Positions 1 through 8,643 of a stretch of DNA of 64,000 bases are shown in pieces. The notes under the pieces are model-generated. The model was given only the letters and a program-made list of their open reading frames with translations. It made no database searches and was not told where the DNA came from. Source of the DNA: Vallitalea maricola (GTDB lineage: Bacteria > Bacillota > Clostridia > Lachnospirales > Vallitaleaceae). A program made the translations under genes and the position numbers. The stretch covers positions 137,962 through 201,961 of the forward strand of contig NZ_BTPU01000027.1 in the NCBI RefSeq assembly GCF_036985595.1, given 5' to 3'. Each line of letters opens with the position of its first letter. Within the stretch, counting starts at the first letter, position 1.

Positions 1-634
1 AGAGTATAGCTCCAGGTACTACTTCTTTGAAAGTTATCTTTTTATTTGGTGATGCGTTATACAACAGTATAAAAAAGAAGAATAGAAGTACCATAGCAAA
101 AAGTATCCTAATGAAGTCAATTATTCCTTCTAACCCTGTGGGAAGATATATATATGAAAACGCTAGATTAAGTAGCTTATTCCAAAATATAATTAATAAG
201 AAAGTTAGAATCAATACTATGGCAAACGCTATAGTATATATAAATGACATCAATCTTAAAAAGATATATGAACGGGTTTCTTTTTCTCTATATGCTTTAT
301 TAAGACTAGTTATTATTGCCATTATACCTTTTGATGCAGCCCAGATAGTAGCAATAAGTGCAATGGACAATAATGTATCGCTTTGGTTTTTTTCAATATC
401 TGTAGTAATGAATCCTATAACACCAAAAATCTCATCAGGAAAGATGTCTTTGAATTGATAAAGGACATCCACATCTGATAAGGATGTATAACTAAGTATC
501 TGCATAAGAAATAGTATAAAAGGAAAAATGGACAACAGTATATAAAAAGTGAGTTTTGAAGCCCAAGCTGTAATATCATCTGATTGTATTCTCTTGAATA
601 AATTAACGAATACAATGGCTTTTTTAAAATTCAT
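1..634 (-). CDS. YihY/BrkB-family inner membrane protein, N-terminal 211 residues (cut by window edge)
   Basis: Reading the minus strand from ATG at 634 gives an open frame that runs off the left edge. It begins MNFKKAIVFVNLFKRI and continues with a hydrophobic stretch around TFYILLSIFPFILFLMQIL. Later it has the small-residue segment WAASKGIMAIITSLNKAY and, near the edge, LLYNASPNKKITFKEVVPGA. That order and the Y-x-x-x-P...PGA segment are typical of the YihY/BrkB (formerly ribonuclease BN) membrane family, usually about 280-330 residues with six membrane spans. A good AGGAGGAA ribosome binding site lies just upstream (641-648). Family function is poorly defined and the old RNase BN label is incorrect for these proteins. 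It is transcribed away from the GH3 gene. The C-terminal third is outside the window. Confidence 0.85.
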   Translation of the reverse strand, partial: MNFKKAIVFVNLFKRIQSDDITAWASKLTFYILLSIFPFILFLMQILSYTSLSDVDVLYQFKDIFPDEIFGVIGFITTDIEKNQSDTLLSIALIATIWAASKGIMAIITSLNKAYREKETRSYIFLRLMSFIYTIAFAIVLILTFLLIIFWNKLLNLAFSYIYLPTGLEGIIDFIRILFAMVLLFFFFILLYNASPNKKITFKEVVPGAIL

Positions 635-757
635 ATAAGCTTCCTCCTATTTAATACTATCTGTGTGGATAATTATAGTAATTTTATTATAAGCAAAAAC
701 CTCACGTATAGCAAGTAACAATAAAATAAATTGGTTTAATAATTGGAATGTTGGTTA

Positions 758-782
758 ATATTGTAGTAGTTAGTTACAATAT
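758..782. promoter_or_regulatory. Perfect 8-bp inverted repeat, possible operator
   Basis: ATATTGTA (758-765) and TACAATAT (775-782) are perfect inverted arms around a 9-base spacer. They lie in the 435-base gap between the YihY-type gene and the GH3 gene. A second, weaker repeat with the same spacer length is at 968-986. No T-run follows, so an operator is more likely than a terminator. Which protein would bind is unknown. Confidence 0.35.
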
Positions 783-811
783 CATAAAGTAAAATGTAAT
801 CATAATTATTC

Positions 812-907
812 TTAACATTTCAACGATAAATTAGCCTGTTTTAATTTTCTAGGAGACATACCTTTTATCTGATAAAATGTCCTGGTAAAAGAACAATATA
901 ACTGAAT
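812..907 (-). pseudogene. Remnant of the C-terminus of an AraC-family regulator
   Basis: On the minus strand 31 codons read IQLYCSFTRTFYQIKGMSPR followed by KLKQANLSLKC and a stop. The pattern S-F-x-R-x-F-x-x-x-x-G-M-S-P is the second helix-turn-helix end of AraC/XylS regulators, which close with almost exactly this sequence. A stop codon in the same frame immediately upstream (908-910) removes the rest, so only the tail of the gene is left. AraC regulators often sit beside glycoside hydrolase genes, which fits the GH3 gene next door. I infer that a local regulator was lost or moved by deletion. Confidence 0.6.
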
Positions 908-967
908 TCAAATTCAACAATAAATAATATATACATAAAAGTAAATTGAAAAAGTTGGTTTGTAATG

Positions 968-986
968 GTAACATTAGTTTTGTTAC
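968..986. promoter_or_regulatory. Inverted repeat GTAAC-N9-GTTAC upstream of the GH3 gene
   Basis: GTAAC (968-972) and GTTAC (982-986) face each other across 9 bases, about 85 bases before the GH3 start. GTTACAAT is shared with the repeat at 758-782 (774-780 region). This is a candidate operator or promoter-overlapping site. No clean -35/-10 pair could be assigned here. Confidence 0.3.
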
Positions 987-1069
987 AATGAATCCTTACG
1001 AGATTAAAATATTATCATGTAAGCTTATTCCATGTAACCACTAACATACGAAAGGAAGATATTAATATT

Positions 1070-3241
1070 ATGAACGAGTTTCCTTATATGGATACAACAT
1101 TATCTTTTGATGAAAGAGTCAACGATTTAGTTTCACGTATGTCATTAATTGAAAAAGTCTCTCAGTTGGTACATAATGCTTCACCTGTAGAAAGACTAGG
1201 TATACCTGCCTATAATTGGTGGAATGAGGCACTTCATGGAGTAGCGAGAGCAGGAGTGGCAACAGTTTTTCCACAAGCTATAGCTCTAGGTGCAACTTTT
1301 GATGAAAAATTAATCAATCAAGTGGCTGCTGTTATATCAGATGAAGGAAGAGCGAAATATCATGAATTCCAACGTCAAGGCGACTGTGGTTTATACAAAG
1401 GGTTAACTTTTTGGAGCCCTAATATTAATATATTTAGAGACCCTAGATGGGGTAGAGGTCATGAGACTTTTGGAGAAGATCCATATCTAACAAGCAGGTT
1501 AGGAGTTAACTTCGTTGAAGGGCTGCAGGGTACAGACGATAAATATCTAAAAAGTGTTGCAACGCCAAAGCATTATGCTGTTCATAGTGGACCAGAGAAA
1601 GACCGTCATAGTTTTGATGCTGAGGTTTCAATAAAGGACATTAGAGAAACATATCTGCCAGCATTTAAAGCTTGTGTAACAGAAGGAAAAGCAGAGGCAG
1701 TTATGGGAGCCTATAATAGAGTGAATGGTGAACCATGTTGTGGAAGTCATTTTTTGCTACAGGATATTTTGCGTGAAGAATGGGGATTTGAAGGACATGT
1801 AGTTTCTGATTGTGGTGCATTGATGGATTTTCATGCTTATCATCATATTACTAAGAGTCCTACCCAATCAGCAGCTTTAGCTCTAAATAATGGATGCGAA
1901 TTAAATTGCGGAGATACATTTGAATATTTGTTACTTGCACATGATAAAGGTCTAATCTCTGAAGATACTATAGATGCTGCTGTAAAAAGGTTACTAAAAG
2001 TTAGATTCAAACTAGGGATGTTTGACGGTAATGAAGATGTTCCATATTCATCAATCCCTTATGAGGTAGTAGCTTGTGATAAGCATAGAGAATTAGCCTT
2101 AGAAGTAACTAAAAAATCAGCAGTTCTATTAAAGAATAAGAACAACATTTTACCACTAAATAAAAACGGAATAAAATCCATAGGTGTAATAGGCCCTAAT
2201 GCCAATGATAGAAGAGTGCTGGTCGGTAACTATAATGGGACACCAATAAGATATGTAACCATACTTGAAGGAATACAGAATGCAGTTAACGATAATACAC
2301 GTGTATACTATGCAGAAGGCTGTAAATTGATTGAACCAGAAGTAAGTATGTGTCAAGAGAAAGACAGTGGATTTTCAGAGGCTATATCCGTAGCGAAGAT
2401 GTCAGATGTAGTTATCATGTGTCTTGGATTATCGCCTATAATTGAAGGTGAACAAGGAGATGCAGCTAATTCAGATGCGTCAGGAGATAAAATCCATTTG
2501 GATCTACCTGGACAACAACAAAGACTCATGGAAGAAGTATATAAGACAGGGAAACCAATTATTCTGATTTTATTAAATGGAAGTGCGGTTGCAATTAACT
2601 GGGCTGATGATAATATAGATGCAATACTAGAGGGATGGTATCCAGGTGGAGAAGGAGGTAATGCTATAGCTGATATTATTTTTGGAGCTGATAGTCCTTC
2701 AGGTAAGTTGCCAATAACTTTTTACAGATCACTTGATGATATACCATCATTTGATGATTATAGTATGAAGAATAGGACATATAGATATTTTGATAAAGAG
2801 CCATTGTATCCTTTTGGATATGGTCTTAGTTATACATCTTTTGAATTTTCTAACTTAATGCTTTCAAAAGATATATTAGAAATGGGAGAAGAATTATTAA
2901 TCAATGTTGATATTACTAATACAGGGAAATTATCAGGATATGAAACTGTACAGTTATATGTAAAAGATTTGCATGCATCAGTAGATATACCTAGGTATGA
3001 ATTGAAAGGATTCAAAAAGGTATCGTTGAAGCAGCAAGAAACAAAGACAATAGAATTTGTGCTAAAACCTAGACAATTAGCTTTAATAGATAATGATGGA
3101 GAATGTAAGATAGAACCCGGCAGTTTTCAGATATTTGTAGGTGGAAGCCAACCAGATAGAAGAAGCATACAATTAACAAAACAAAAAGTATTAGATGCAA
3201 CATTTGAGATTGCAGGTAATGTAACGACCTTAAAATATTAA
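1070..3241 (+). CDS. Glycoside hydrolase family 3 beta-glucosidase/beta-xylosidase
   Basis: This 723-residue protein should release glucose or xylose from the non-reducing ends of oligosaccharides. The N-terminal (beta/alpha)8 domain carries NWWNEALHGVARAG (about 49-62), typical of the xylosidase-like branch of GH3, and WSPNINIFRDPRWGRGHET. The catalytic nucleophile is Asp247 in VVSDCGAL. The second domain has IIEGEQGD, with E459/E461 as acid-base candidates, and the C-terminus is a fibronectin-III-like domain (about 610-700). There is no signal peptide, so it probably acts in the cytoplasm on imported oligosaccharides. GAAAGGAAG supplies the ribosome binding site. It stands alone, with no transporter or other carbohydrate gene beside it and only an AraC remnant upstream. 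Glucosidase versus xylosidase cannot be settled from sequence. Confidence 0.93.
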   Translation: MNEFPYMDTTLSFDERVNDLVSRMSLIEKVSQLVHNASPVERLGIPAYNWWNEALHGVARAGVATVFPQAIALGATFDEKLINQVAAVISDEGRAKYHEFQRQGDCGLYKGLTFWSPNINIFRDPRWGRGHETFGEDPYLTSRLGVNFVEGLQGTDDKYLKSVATPKHYAVHSGPEKDRHSFDAEVSIKDIRETYLPAFKACVTEGKAEAVMGAYNRVNGEPCCGSHFLLQDILREEWGFEGHVVSDCGALMDFHAYHHITKSPTQSAALALNNGCELNCGDTFEYLLLAHDKGLISEDTIDAAVKRLLKVRFKLGMFDGNEDVPYSSIPYEVVACDKHRELALEVTKKSAVLLKNKNNILPLNKNGIKSIGVIGPNANDRRVLVGNYNGTPIRYVTILEGIQNAVNDNTRVYYAEGCKLIEPEVSMCQEKDSGFSEAISVAKMSDVVIMCLGLSPIIEGEQGDAANSDASGDKIHLDLPGQQQRLMEEVYKTGKPIILILLNGSAVAINWADDNIDAILEGWYPGGEGGNAIADIIFGADSPSGKLPITFYRSLDDIPSFDDYSMKNRTYRYFDKEPLYPFGYGLSYTSFEFSNLMLSKDILEMGEELLINVDITNTGKLSGYETVQLYVKDLHASVDIPRYELKGFKKVSLKQQETKTIEFVLKPRQLALIDNDGECKIEPGSFQIFVGGSQPDRRSIQLTKQKVLDATFEIAGNVTTLKY

Positions 3242-3369
3242 TGCTTAGATTAAAAATATAGAGGTAAATAGAAGATAACTAATATTTTTCATTACTTTAT
3301 CTAATAGTTTAATTCTCAAAAATTTTACTTTTTATTCTAAAATATACTAATAAAAATATATTATTGGTA

Positions 3370-3437
3370 TTGACATATATATGTTGTTTAGGTAAAATAA
3401 TAATATACACACAATAACCGATAGGATTATTCGGTAT
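3370..3437 (+). promoter_or_regulatory. cysK promoter with palindromic Rrf2/CymR-like operator
   Basis: TTGACA (3370-3375), a 17-base spacer and TAAAAT (3393-3398) form a near-consensus promoter. Just downstream of the expected start, ACCGA (3417-3421) and TCGGT (3431-3435) are inverted across 9 bases, inside ATAACCGATAGGATTATTCG. The site would lie at the very start of the transcript, a repressor position. The Rrf2 regulator encoded after cysK is the obvious candidate ligand; that link is inference. Confidence 0.6.
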
Positions 3438-3456
3438 TTGAAAGGAGAGTTTAATT

Positions 3457-4374
3457 ATGAGTAATGTATACGATAATATACTAAAGTTAGTAGGTAAAAC
3501 ACCACTAGTGAAAATCAATAAATTAAATGATACACATGCAAACATATATGGAAAAGTGGAATATTTTAATCCAGGTGGAAGCATAAAAGACAGAATTGGT
3601 CTAGCTATGATCGAAGATGGTGAGAAGAAAGGCTTGATAAATAAGGACACAGTTATATTAGAGCCTACAAGTGGAAATACTGGAATAGGTATAGCTATGA
3701 CAGGTGCCGTAAAAGGCTATCGTGTTATACTAACTATGCCAGATACAATGAGCAAAGAAAGACAAAATCTCTTAAAAGCTTATGGAGCTGAATTGGTTTT
3801 AACACCAGGAACTAAAGGAATGAAAGGAACAATTGATAAAATTGAAGAATTAAAACAAGAATATCCTAATCACTTTGTTCCACAACAATTTAATAACGTA
3901 TCTAATCCAGGAGTCCATAGAAAAACTACAGCTCTTGAGATAATTAATGATATGGATGGTAAAGTAGATATTTTTGTTGCAGGTGTTGGAACAGGAGGAA
4001 CAATAACTGGTATTGGTGAAATTCTCAAGGATAAGATTGAAGGTGTCAAAATTGTTGCAGTGGAACCAGATAATTCAGCAGTTTTATCAGGTGAAAATCC
4101 AGGTCCACATAAATTACAAGGGATAGGAGCAGGATTTGTCCCTAATGTATTGAATAAAGATGTGATAGATGAGATAATAAAAGTAAAAGATGAAGATGCT
4201 TTTACTACAATGAGAACATTAGCCAGAAAAGAAGGAATGCTTGTAGGTATATCATCATCAGCGGCAGTTTTTGCAGCATTACAGATAGCTAAGAAAGAAG
4301 AAAACAAAGGTAAGAATATAGTTGTCATATTACCAGACAATGGTGAAAGATATTTATCTATGAACATATTCTAA
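3457..4374 (+). CDS. cysK: Cysteine synthase (O-acetylserine sulfhydrylase)
   Basis: This is a PLP enzyme that makes cysteine from O-acetylserine and sulfide in the cytosol. At 305 residues it has the normal family length. PLP-binding Lys44 is in PGGSIKDR and the substrate loop TSGNTG is at 71-76. The phosphate-binding GTGGT segment is in the middle and a PDNGERY segment is near the end. AAGGAGAG precedes the ATG. The next gene, 45 bases on, encodes a cysteine-free Rrf2 regulator like CymR. In Bacillus, CymR works as a complex with CysK, so the pair is probably one sulphur-control unit. A cystathionine beta-synthase-like activity cannot be excluded, but nothing suggests it. Confidence 0.95.
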   Translation: MSNVYDNILKLVGKTPLVKINKLNDTHANIYGKVEYFNPGGSIKDRIGLAMIEDGEKKGLINKDTVILEPTSGNTGIGIAMTGAVKGYRVILTMPDTMSKERQNLLKAYGAELVLTPGTKGMKGTIDKIEELKQEYPNHFVPQQFNNVSNPGVHRKTTALEIINDMDGKVDIFVAGVGTGGTITGIGEILKDKIEGVKIVAVEPDNSAVLSGENPGPHKLQGIGAGFVPNVLNKDVIDEIIKVKDEDAFTTMRTLARKEGMLVGISSSAAVFAALQIAKKEENKGKNIVVILPDNGERYLSMNIF

Positions 4375-4419
4375 ATGAAGAATTATCATACGCTAAATTT
4401 GTTATTATGAGGTGCAAAA

Positions 4420-4851
4420 ATGAATATATCCAATAAAACCAGATATGGATTAAGATCAGTAGTATATCTAGGTATAAATTACGAAAAAGAAAATATCTCC
4501 ATCAAGGAAATATCTGATAAAGAAGGTATATCAAAAAGATACTTGGAACAAATATTTGCTGAACTGAAAAAAGGTGGAATTATTAATAGTACTAAAGGAA
4601 CTAAAGGAGGTTATTTTTTAACAACTAAGCCTTCCGATATTACAGTAAGCAGTATTATTAAATTACTTGAAGGAAATTTAGATGTGATTCAAGAAATAGA
4701 CAATTATAACATAGAAGACTTAGAATATACTATAGTCAATAAAGTATGGAACAAAATGTCACAGGCACTAATTGATGTAGTGAAGAGTATTACTATAGAA
4801 GATATTATCAACGACTATAATTCACTTAGCAGAAACATGTTTTATATATAA
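4420..4851 (+). CDS. cymR: Rrf2-family regulator, CymR-like
   Basis: The 143-residue protein has the Rrf2 winged helix: KTRYGLRSVVYLGINY, then a recognition region ISKRYLEQIFAELKKGGIIN and the wing TKGTKGGYFLTT. It contains no cysteine at all, so it cannot hold the Fe-S cluster used by IscR. That is the hallmark of the CymR branch, which senses cysteine supply through CysK. It directly follows cysK and a palindrome sits on the cysK promoter. The symbol is given by analogy with Bacillus and the target set is inferred. A second, cysteine-containing Rrf2 protein (IscR type) is at 35735. Confidence 0.8.
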   Translation: MNISNKTRYGLRSVVYLGINYEKENISIKEISDKEGISKRYLEQIFAELKKGGIINSTKGTKGGYFLTTKPSDITVSSIIKLLEGNLDVIQEIDNYNIEDLEYTIVNKVWNKMSQALIDVVKSITIEDIINDYNSLSRNMFYI

Positions 4852-4890
4852 TGGTTCTATGTTACAAAAGATAAATTAGGAGAATAAAAA

Positions 4891-5349
4891 ATGAAATTAG
4901 GTACATTGTGTTATATAGAAAAAGATGGCAGAACTCTTATGCTCCATAGGGTAAAAAAAGAAAATGATATCCATGAAGGTAACTGGATTGGTTTAGGAGG
5001 AAAAATAGAAAATGGTGAATCACCAGTAGAATGTGTTATAAGAGAAGTTAAAGAAGAAAGCGGTCTAACCATAAAAAATCCTGACCTAAGAGGAATATTG
5101 ACTTTCCCTGAATTCGGTAAAGACAATTGGTACGTTTTTCTCTATACAGCTACTGAATTCAACGGAGATTTAATTGAATGTAACGAAGGAGATTTAAAAT
5201 GGATTGATAATGAGGATTTACTAAACCTAAAAATGTCAGAAGGAGATAATCTCTTTTTAAAATGGTTAAAAAAATACAAAATGTTTTCAGCTAAATTTAT
5301 TTATGATGGCAAAAAATTAATAGATTATGATTTAGTAGTTAATTATTAA
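4891..5349 (+). CDS. Nudix hydrolase, MutT/8-oxo-dGTP diphosphatase type
   Basis: This 152-residue protein contains a full Nudix box, GGKIENGESPVECVIREV followed by KEESGL (about 37-60). The box supplies the glutamates for metal-dependent cleavage of nucleoside diphosphate linkages. The sequence before it (LGTLCYIEKDGRTLMLHRVKK) and WIGLGGK resemble the 8-oxo-dGTP diphosphatases of Firmicutes, which clean the nucleotide pool. It has its own AGGAG site and may be read through from cysK-cymR, 40 bases upstream. The substrate is inferred, since Nudix enzymes vary widely. Confidence 0.85.
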   Translation: MKLGTLCYIEKDGRTLMLHRVKKENDIHEGNWIGLGGKIENGESPVECVIREVKEESGLTIKNPDLRGILTFPEFGKDNWYVFLYTATEFNGDLIECNEGDLKWIDNEDLLNLKMSEGDNLFLKWLKKYKMFSAKFIYDGKKLIDYDLVVNY

Positions 5350-5401
5350 AAGATAGATAATAAAAAAAGACAATATAACTTAAAAAAATAAAGGATTAAT
5401 A

Positions 5402-5430
5402 TTGACAAACCAAAACTATATTGATATAAT
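5402..5430 (+). promoter_or_regulatory. Consensus sigma-A promoter for the T-box/ilvB transcript
   Basis: TTGACA (5402-5407), an exact 17-base spacer and TATAAT (5425-5430) give a perfect consensus promoter. It starts a leader of about 400 bases ahead of ilvB. Confidence 0.85.
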
Positions 5431-5436
5431 GGTTAA

Positions 5437-5740
5437 AATAATTTAACGTAAAAAAGTGATAAAGCATAAAAGCAATGAAGAGGAAGAGTACTTTATTTTA
5501 GAAATATAGAGAGGAGATGCTGGTGGAAATTCTCCATGAAGAAATAATGGAAGGTAGCCTTGGAGCTGTGAACCGAAATCATATGAGAGTAGACTTCAAC
5601 GGAATCCCACCGTTATTAGGGAGCTGATATCAGATAAATTATTTATCTCGTATTAGACTAAGTGGCATAATATGCAAAATAGGTGGTACCGCGGAGATAA
5701 TACCTTCGTCCTTTTAATACAAGGACGAAGGTTTTTTAAT
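5437..5740 (+). ncRNA. T-box riboswitch, probably isoleucine-specific
   Basis: The leader has the conserved T-box AGGTGGTACCGCGG (5681-5694), which pairs with the tRNA acceptor end. It is followed by a strong terminator with 12-bp arms, ACCTTCGTCCTT (5702-5713) and AAGGACGAAGGT (5721-5732), plus six T. Stem I elements are visible: AGTA near 5490, the GAGAGGAG...GGTGGAAA region (5510-5530) and TGAGAGTAG after the specifier. The specifier loop reads GAA-ATC (ATC at 5578-5580), an Ile codon. Uncharged tRNA-Ile should therefore favour antitermination and ilvB expression. The Ile call depends on hand placement of the specifier loop. Confidence 0.85.
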
Positions 5741-5841
5741 TCTTGCAGAAAATTTGATTGCTTGAATGTTAGTTGAACTTTCTTGTGATGATTAATCTAT
5801 TTACAATCAAAAACTAAAATAATAAAAAGGAGATGTTACAT

Positions 5842-7506
5842 ATGTTATTAACTGGTGCAGATATAGTTGTTGAATGTTTAAAGGAACAAAAAGTAGATAC
5901 CGTATTTGGGTATCCAGGAGGAAATGTAATTCATATTTACGATTCATTGTATAAGAATAAAAAGTATATTAAGCATATATTAACCGCTCACGAACAAGGA
6001 GCATCACATGCAGCAGATGGCTATGCAAGGTCTACAGGTAAAGTAGGGGTTTGTATTGCTACTTCAGGACCGGGAGCAACCAATCTTGTTACAGGTATCG
6101 CTACAGCTTACATGGATTCAGTACCAATGGTTATAATAACAGGTAACGTTCCATTATCTTTACTTGGTAAAGACAGTTTTCAAGAAGTGGATATAGCTGG
6201 AGTAACTGCTCCTATAACAAAGCATAATTATATAGTTAAAGATATAAATAAGTTGGCTGATACCATAAGAGAAGCTTTTTATATAGCTAGTGAAGGTAGA
6301 CAAGGACCAGTACTTATTGATATCCCAAAAGATATTGCCATGACAACTACTGATTATGAATATGCAGAACCTAAATTAGTAGAAAGATGTACTAAAAATA
6401 TTACTGAGGAAGCTATAGATAACGCATTAGAACTTATAAATAATTCAAGACAACCGTTCATATATATTGGTGGTGGTGTAGTTAGATCAGAGGCATCAAA
6501 AGAATTGTTGGAGTTCGCAGAAAAAATTGATGCACCAGTAACCTCTAGTCTAATGGGGTTAGGAGGTTTCCCAAGCAGCCATGAATTATTCACTGGAATG
6601 ATTGGAATGCACGGAACAAAAGCATCCAATAAAGGAATAAATAAGAGTGACTTGATAATTGCCATAGGTGCTAGATTCAGTGATAGGGTTGTAAGTAAAG
6701 TTGAGAAATTTGCGCCTAATGCTAAGATACTTCATATTGATATTGATCCTGCTGAGATTAATAAAAACGTTGTTTCATATCATTATATAGTTGGAGATAT
6801 TAGAGAAGTATTGAAGCAACTTAATAATAATATTACAAAGCAAGATAGGTCACAGTGGGTAAACAAGATTAAAGGTTACAAAGATAAATATCCATTAAGA
6901 TATCCTGATAATGGTCTAAAAGCACAATATATCATAGAAAAACTTAATGATCTCACAGATGAAAACACTATAGTAGCAACAGAAGTAGGACAGCATCAAA
7001 TGTGGACTGCTCAATATTATAATTTCAATAGTCCAAAGGAATTCTTGACTTCTGGAGGACTTGGAACAATGGGATTTGGTCTAGGAGCAGCAATAGGAGC
7101 ACAAGTTGGTAATCCAACTAAAACAGTAATTAATATTGCTGGTGATGGTTGTTTCAAAATGAATCTTATTGAACTTGCTACAGCAGTTAACTATGATTTA
7201 CCAATAATTATAATACTTATTAATAATAATTCTCTAGGAATGGTTAGGCAATGGCAGTCATTATTCTTTGATGGAAGATATTCAGAGACCACCCTTAATC
7301 ATGCTACAAATTTTGTTGGATTGGCTGAGAATTTTGGAATGAGAGGATTGGAAATCTCCAAAAAAGAACAAGTTGAGGAAGTATTACAAGAAGCTATTAA
7401 TTGCAAAGGACCAGTATTAGTTCATTGCAGAATTCATGAAGATGACAAAGTATTTCCAATGGTTGCTCCTGGAGAGGCCATAGATTCATTGATTATGGAA
7501 GGTTAA
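5842..7506 (+). CDS. ilvB: Acetolactate synthase, catalytic (large) subunit
   Basis: This TPP enzyme condenses pyruvate to acetolactate (or 2-oxobutyrate to acetohydroxybutyrate) for branched-chain amino acids. About 554 residues is normal length. The TPP-activating glutamate is in LTAHEQGASHAADGYAR. The TPP/Mg site is GDGCFKMN...NNNSLGMVRQWQ. The start at 5842 is chosen because AAAAGGAG ends 9 bases before it; an ATG at 5833 abuts the ribosome binding site and is unlikely. The gene is alone behind an Ile T-box: no ilvN, ilvC or leu genes follow. A catabolic AlsS role is less likely given amino-acid control. Confidence 0.93.
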   Translation: MLLTGADIVVECLKEQKVDTVFGYPGGNVIHIYDSLYKNKKYIKHILTAHEQGASHAADGYARSTGKVGVCIATSGPGATNLVTGIATAYMDSVPMVIITGNVPLSLLGKDSFQEVDIAGVTAPITKHNYIVKDINKLADTIREAFYIASEGRQGPVLIDIPKDIAMTTTDYEYAEPKLVERCTKNITEEAIDNALELINNSRQPFIYIGGGVVRSEASKELLEFAEKIDAPVTSSLMGLGGFPSSHELFTGMIGMHGTKASNKGINKSDLIIAIGARFSDRVVSKVEKFAPNAKILHIDIDPAEINKNVVSYHYIVGDIREVLKQLNNNITKQDRSQWVNKIKGYKDKYPLRYPDNGLKAQYIIEKLNDLTDENTIVATEVGQHQMWTAQYYNFNSPKEFLTSGGLGTMGFGLGAAIGAQVGNPTKTVINIAGDGCFKMNLIELATAVNYDLPIIIILINNNSLGMVRQWQSLFFDGRYSETTLNHATNFVGLAENFGMRGLEISKKEQVEEVLQEAINCKGPVLVHCRIHEDDKVFPMVAPGEAIDSLIMEG

Positions 7507-7525
7507 AATATATGATTAATTAAGT

Positions 7526-7552
7526 AAAAGGGGCTAAGATAGCTCCTTTTTT
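7526..7552 (+). terminator. Terminator after ilvB
   Basis: GGGGCT (7530-7535) pairs with AGCTCC (7541-7546) over a 5-base loop, flanked by A4 and a run of six T. It closes the ilvB transcript. Confidence 0.8.
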
Positions 7553-7595
7553 AATGTAATTCGTTTTTTTCATGATACTGTGCAGTTACATCTAA

Positions 7596-8561
7596 TTATT
7601 TATGGGTTATCATTTTAATGATATTTTTGAATTTGAAAGAACTTCCTTTAGGGACTTTTGGGGTAACAAGATCACAATCTTTACAGAGATAATTCAAAGA
7701 TCTATCTTTTAACATATTTTTTCTTGTTGTACAGTATTTATCATTATTCCAAATATTAATTAATGTATCTTTGGTTAAGTCACCCATTGTTACTTTGCCG
7801 GTGGCATCATTACAACATAAACTTAATTTTCCGTCTGGGCGTATAACTACTTGTTCAAAAGGATATAAACAAACGGATTTTAATTTATGTTTTTTCTTAG
7901 TCCTATTTTTAGCTTGACCACTTCTATTGGTTAGAATCTCATTTTCTTTTCTAAGGTAAATATGTATCTTATTTTGATAAGGTTTTGATAAAGCATATTC
8001 GTATATTTCTTTAACACGGTCATTAAGTATAAGATTATCGTTATAATTATCTATTGTAATCCAATCTAGGTATTTCATTATTTCCTCAAATTTATCTACA
8101 GTCAATAAAGAACCATTTGTAAATAAATAAAGTTTAGCTTTTGGCAGAGACTCTCTTGTCAATTTGAGAAATTCAAATATTCTTTTATCAAGTAAAGGTT
8201 CATTGTTGGAGTATAATCCTATACTGCCACTATAATCTATATCTTTTAGCTGATTAATTATTGAGACAAACAATTCTCTGTCCATTAATTTGAATGGACG
8301 AGGGTCAATATTATGGTTAATAGGGCAAAAAGAACATGTTCCATTACATCTATTAATGGTCTCTATCTCTATTGTTTGAAATAGAGGATATTGTGATTGG
8401 GATAAATATTCATTTGCCCGTTTTTTACTTGTTCTGTTAAATAGTCTATCAAATAATATAAAGCTATAAGGTAATATATATTTTTCAAATGCAACGGGAT
8501 GTTTAGTTTCAAGGGAAGATTTAATCTTCCCGATTGTATTGGTGTATGGATTTACAATCAT
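7596..8561 (-). CDS. Radical SAM protein with SPASM-type C-terminus
   Basis: The 321-residue protein has the radical SAM cluster motif C72-x3-C76-x2-C79 in RCNGTCSFCPIN, followed by the TIM-barrel part (LYSNNEPLLDKRIFEFL, LYLFTNGSLLT). The C-terminal region, CLYPFEQVVIRPDGKLSLCC and then YLCKDCDLVTPK, has the spaced cysteines of a SPASM/twitch domain that holds extra Fe-S clusters. Such proteins modify peptides or build cofactors, but there is no precursor peptide or partner gene beside it, so the substrate is unknown. AGGAGAAG precedes the ATG. It converges with ilvB and forms its own unit. Confidence 0.8.
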   Translation of the reverse strand: MIVNPYTNTIGKIKSSLETKHPVAFEKYILPYSFILFDRLFNRTSKKRANEYLSQSQYPLFQTIEIETINRCNGTCSFCPINHNIDPRPFKLMDRELFVSIINQLKDIDYSGSIGLYSNNEPLLDKRIFEFLKLTRESLPKAKLYLFTNGSLLTVDKFEEIMKYLDWITIDNYNDNLILNDRVKEIYEYALSKPYQNKIHIYLRKENEILTNRSGQAKNRTKKKHKLKSVCLYPFEQVVIRPDGKLSLCCNDATGKVTMGDLTKDTLINIWNNDKYCTTRKNMLKDRSLNYLCKDCDLVTPKVPKGSSFKFKNIIKMITHK

Positions 8562-8643
8562 TTTATTCTTCTCCTATTATATGATATATTTTTGGATTAT
8601 TACACTGTTAAGTGCTAAATATAGTATTATAATTGAATTATCT

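Noticed and set aside
27..458. Plus-strand open frame of 143 codons
   Set aside because: It is the complement of the YihY/BrkB-type gene, which has a good start, ribosome binding site and family pattern on the minus strand.
415..615. Minus-strand frame of 66 codons
   Set aside because: It overlaps the YihY/BrkB-type gene in another frame and lacks its family residues.
3870..4367. Minus-strand frame of 165 codons
   Set aside because: Antisense shadow of cysK; cysK has all catalytic motifs.
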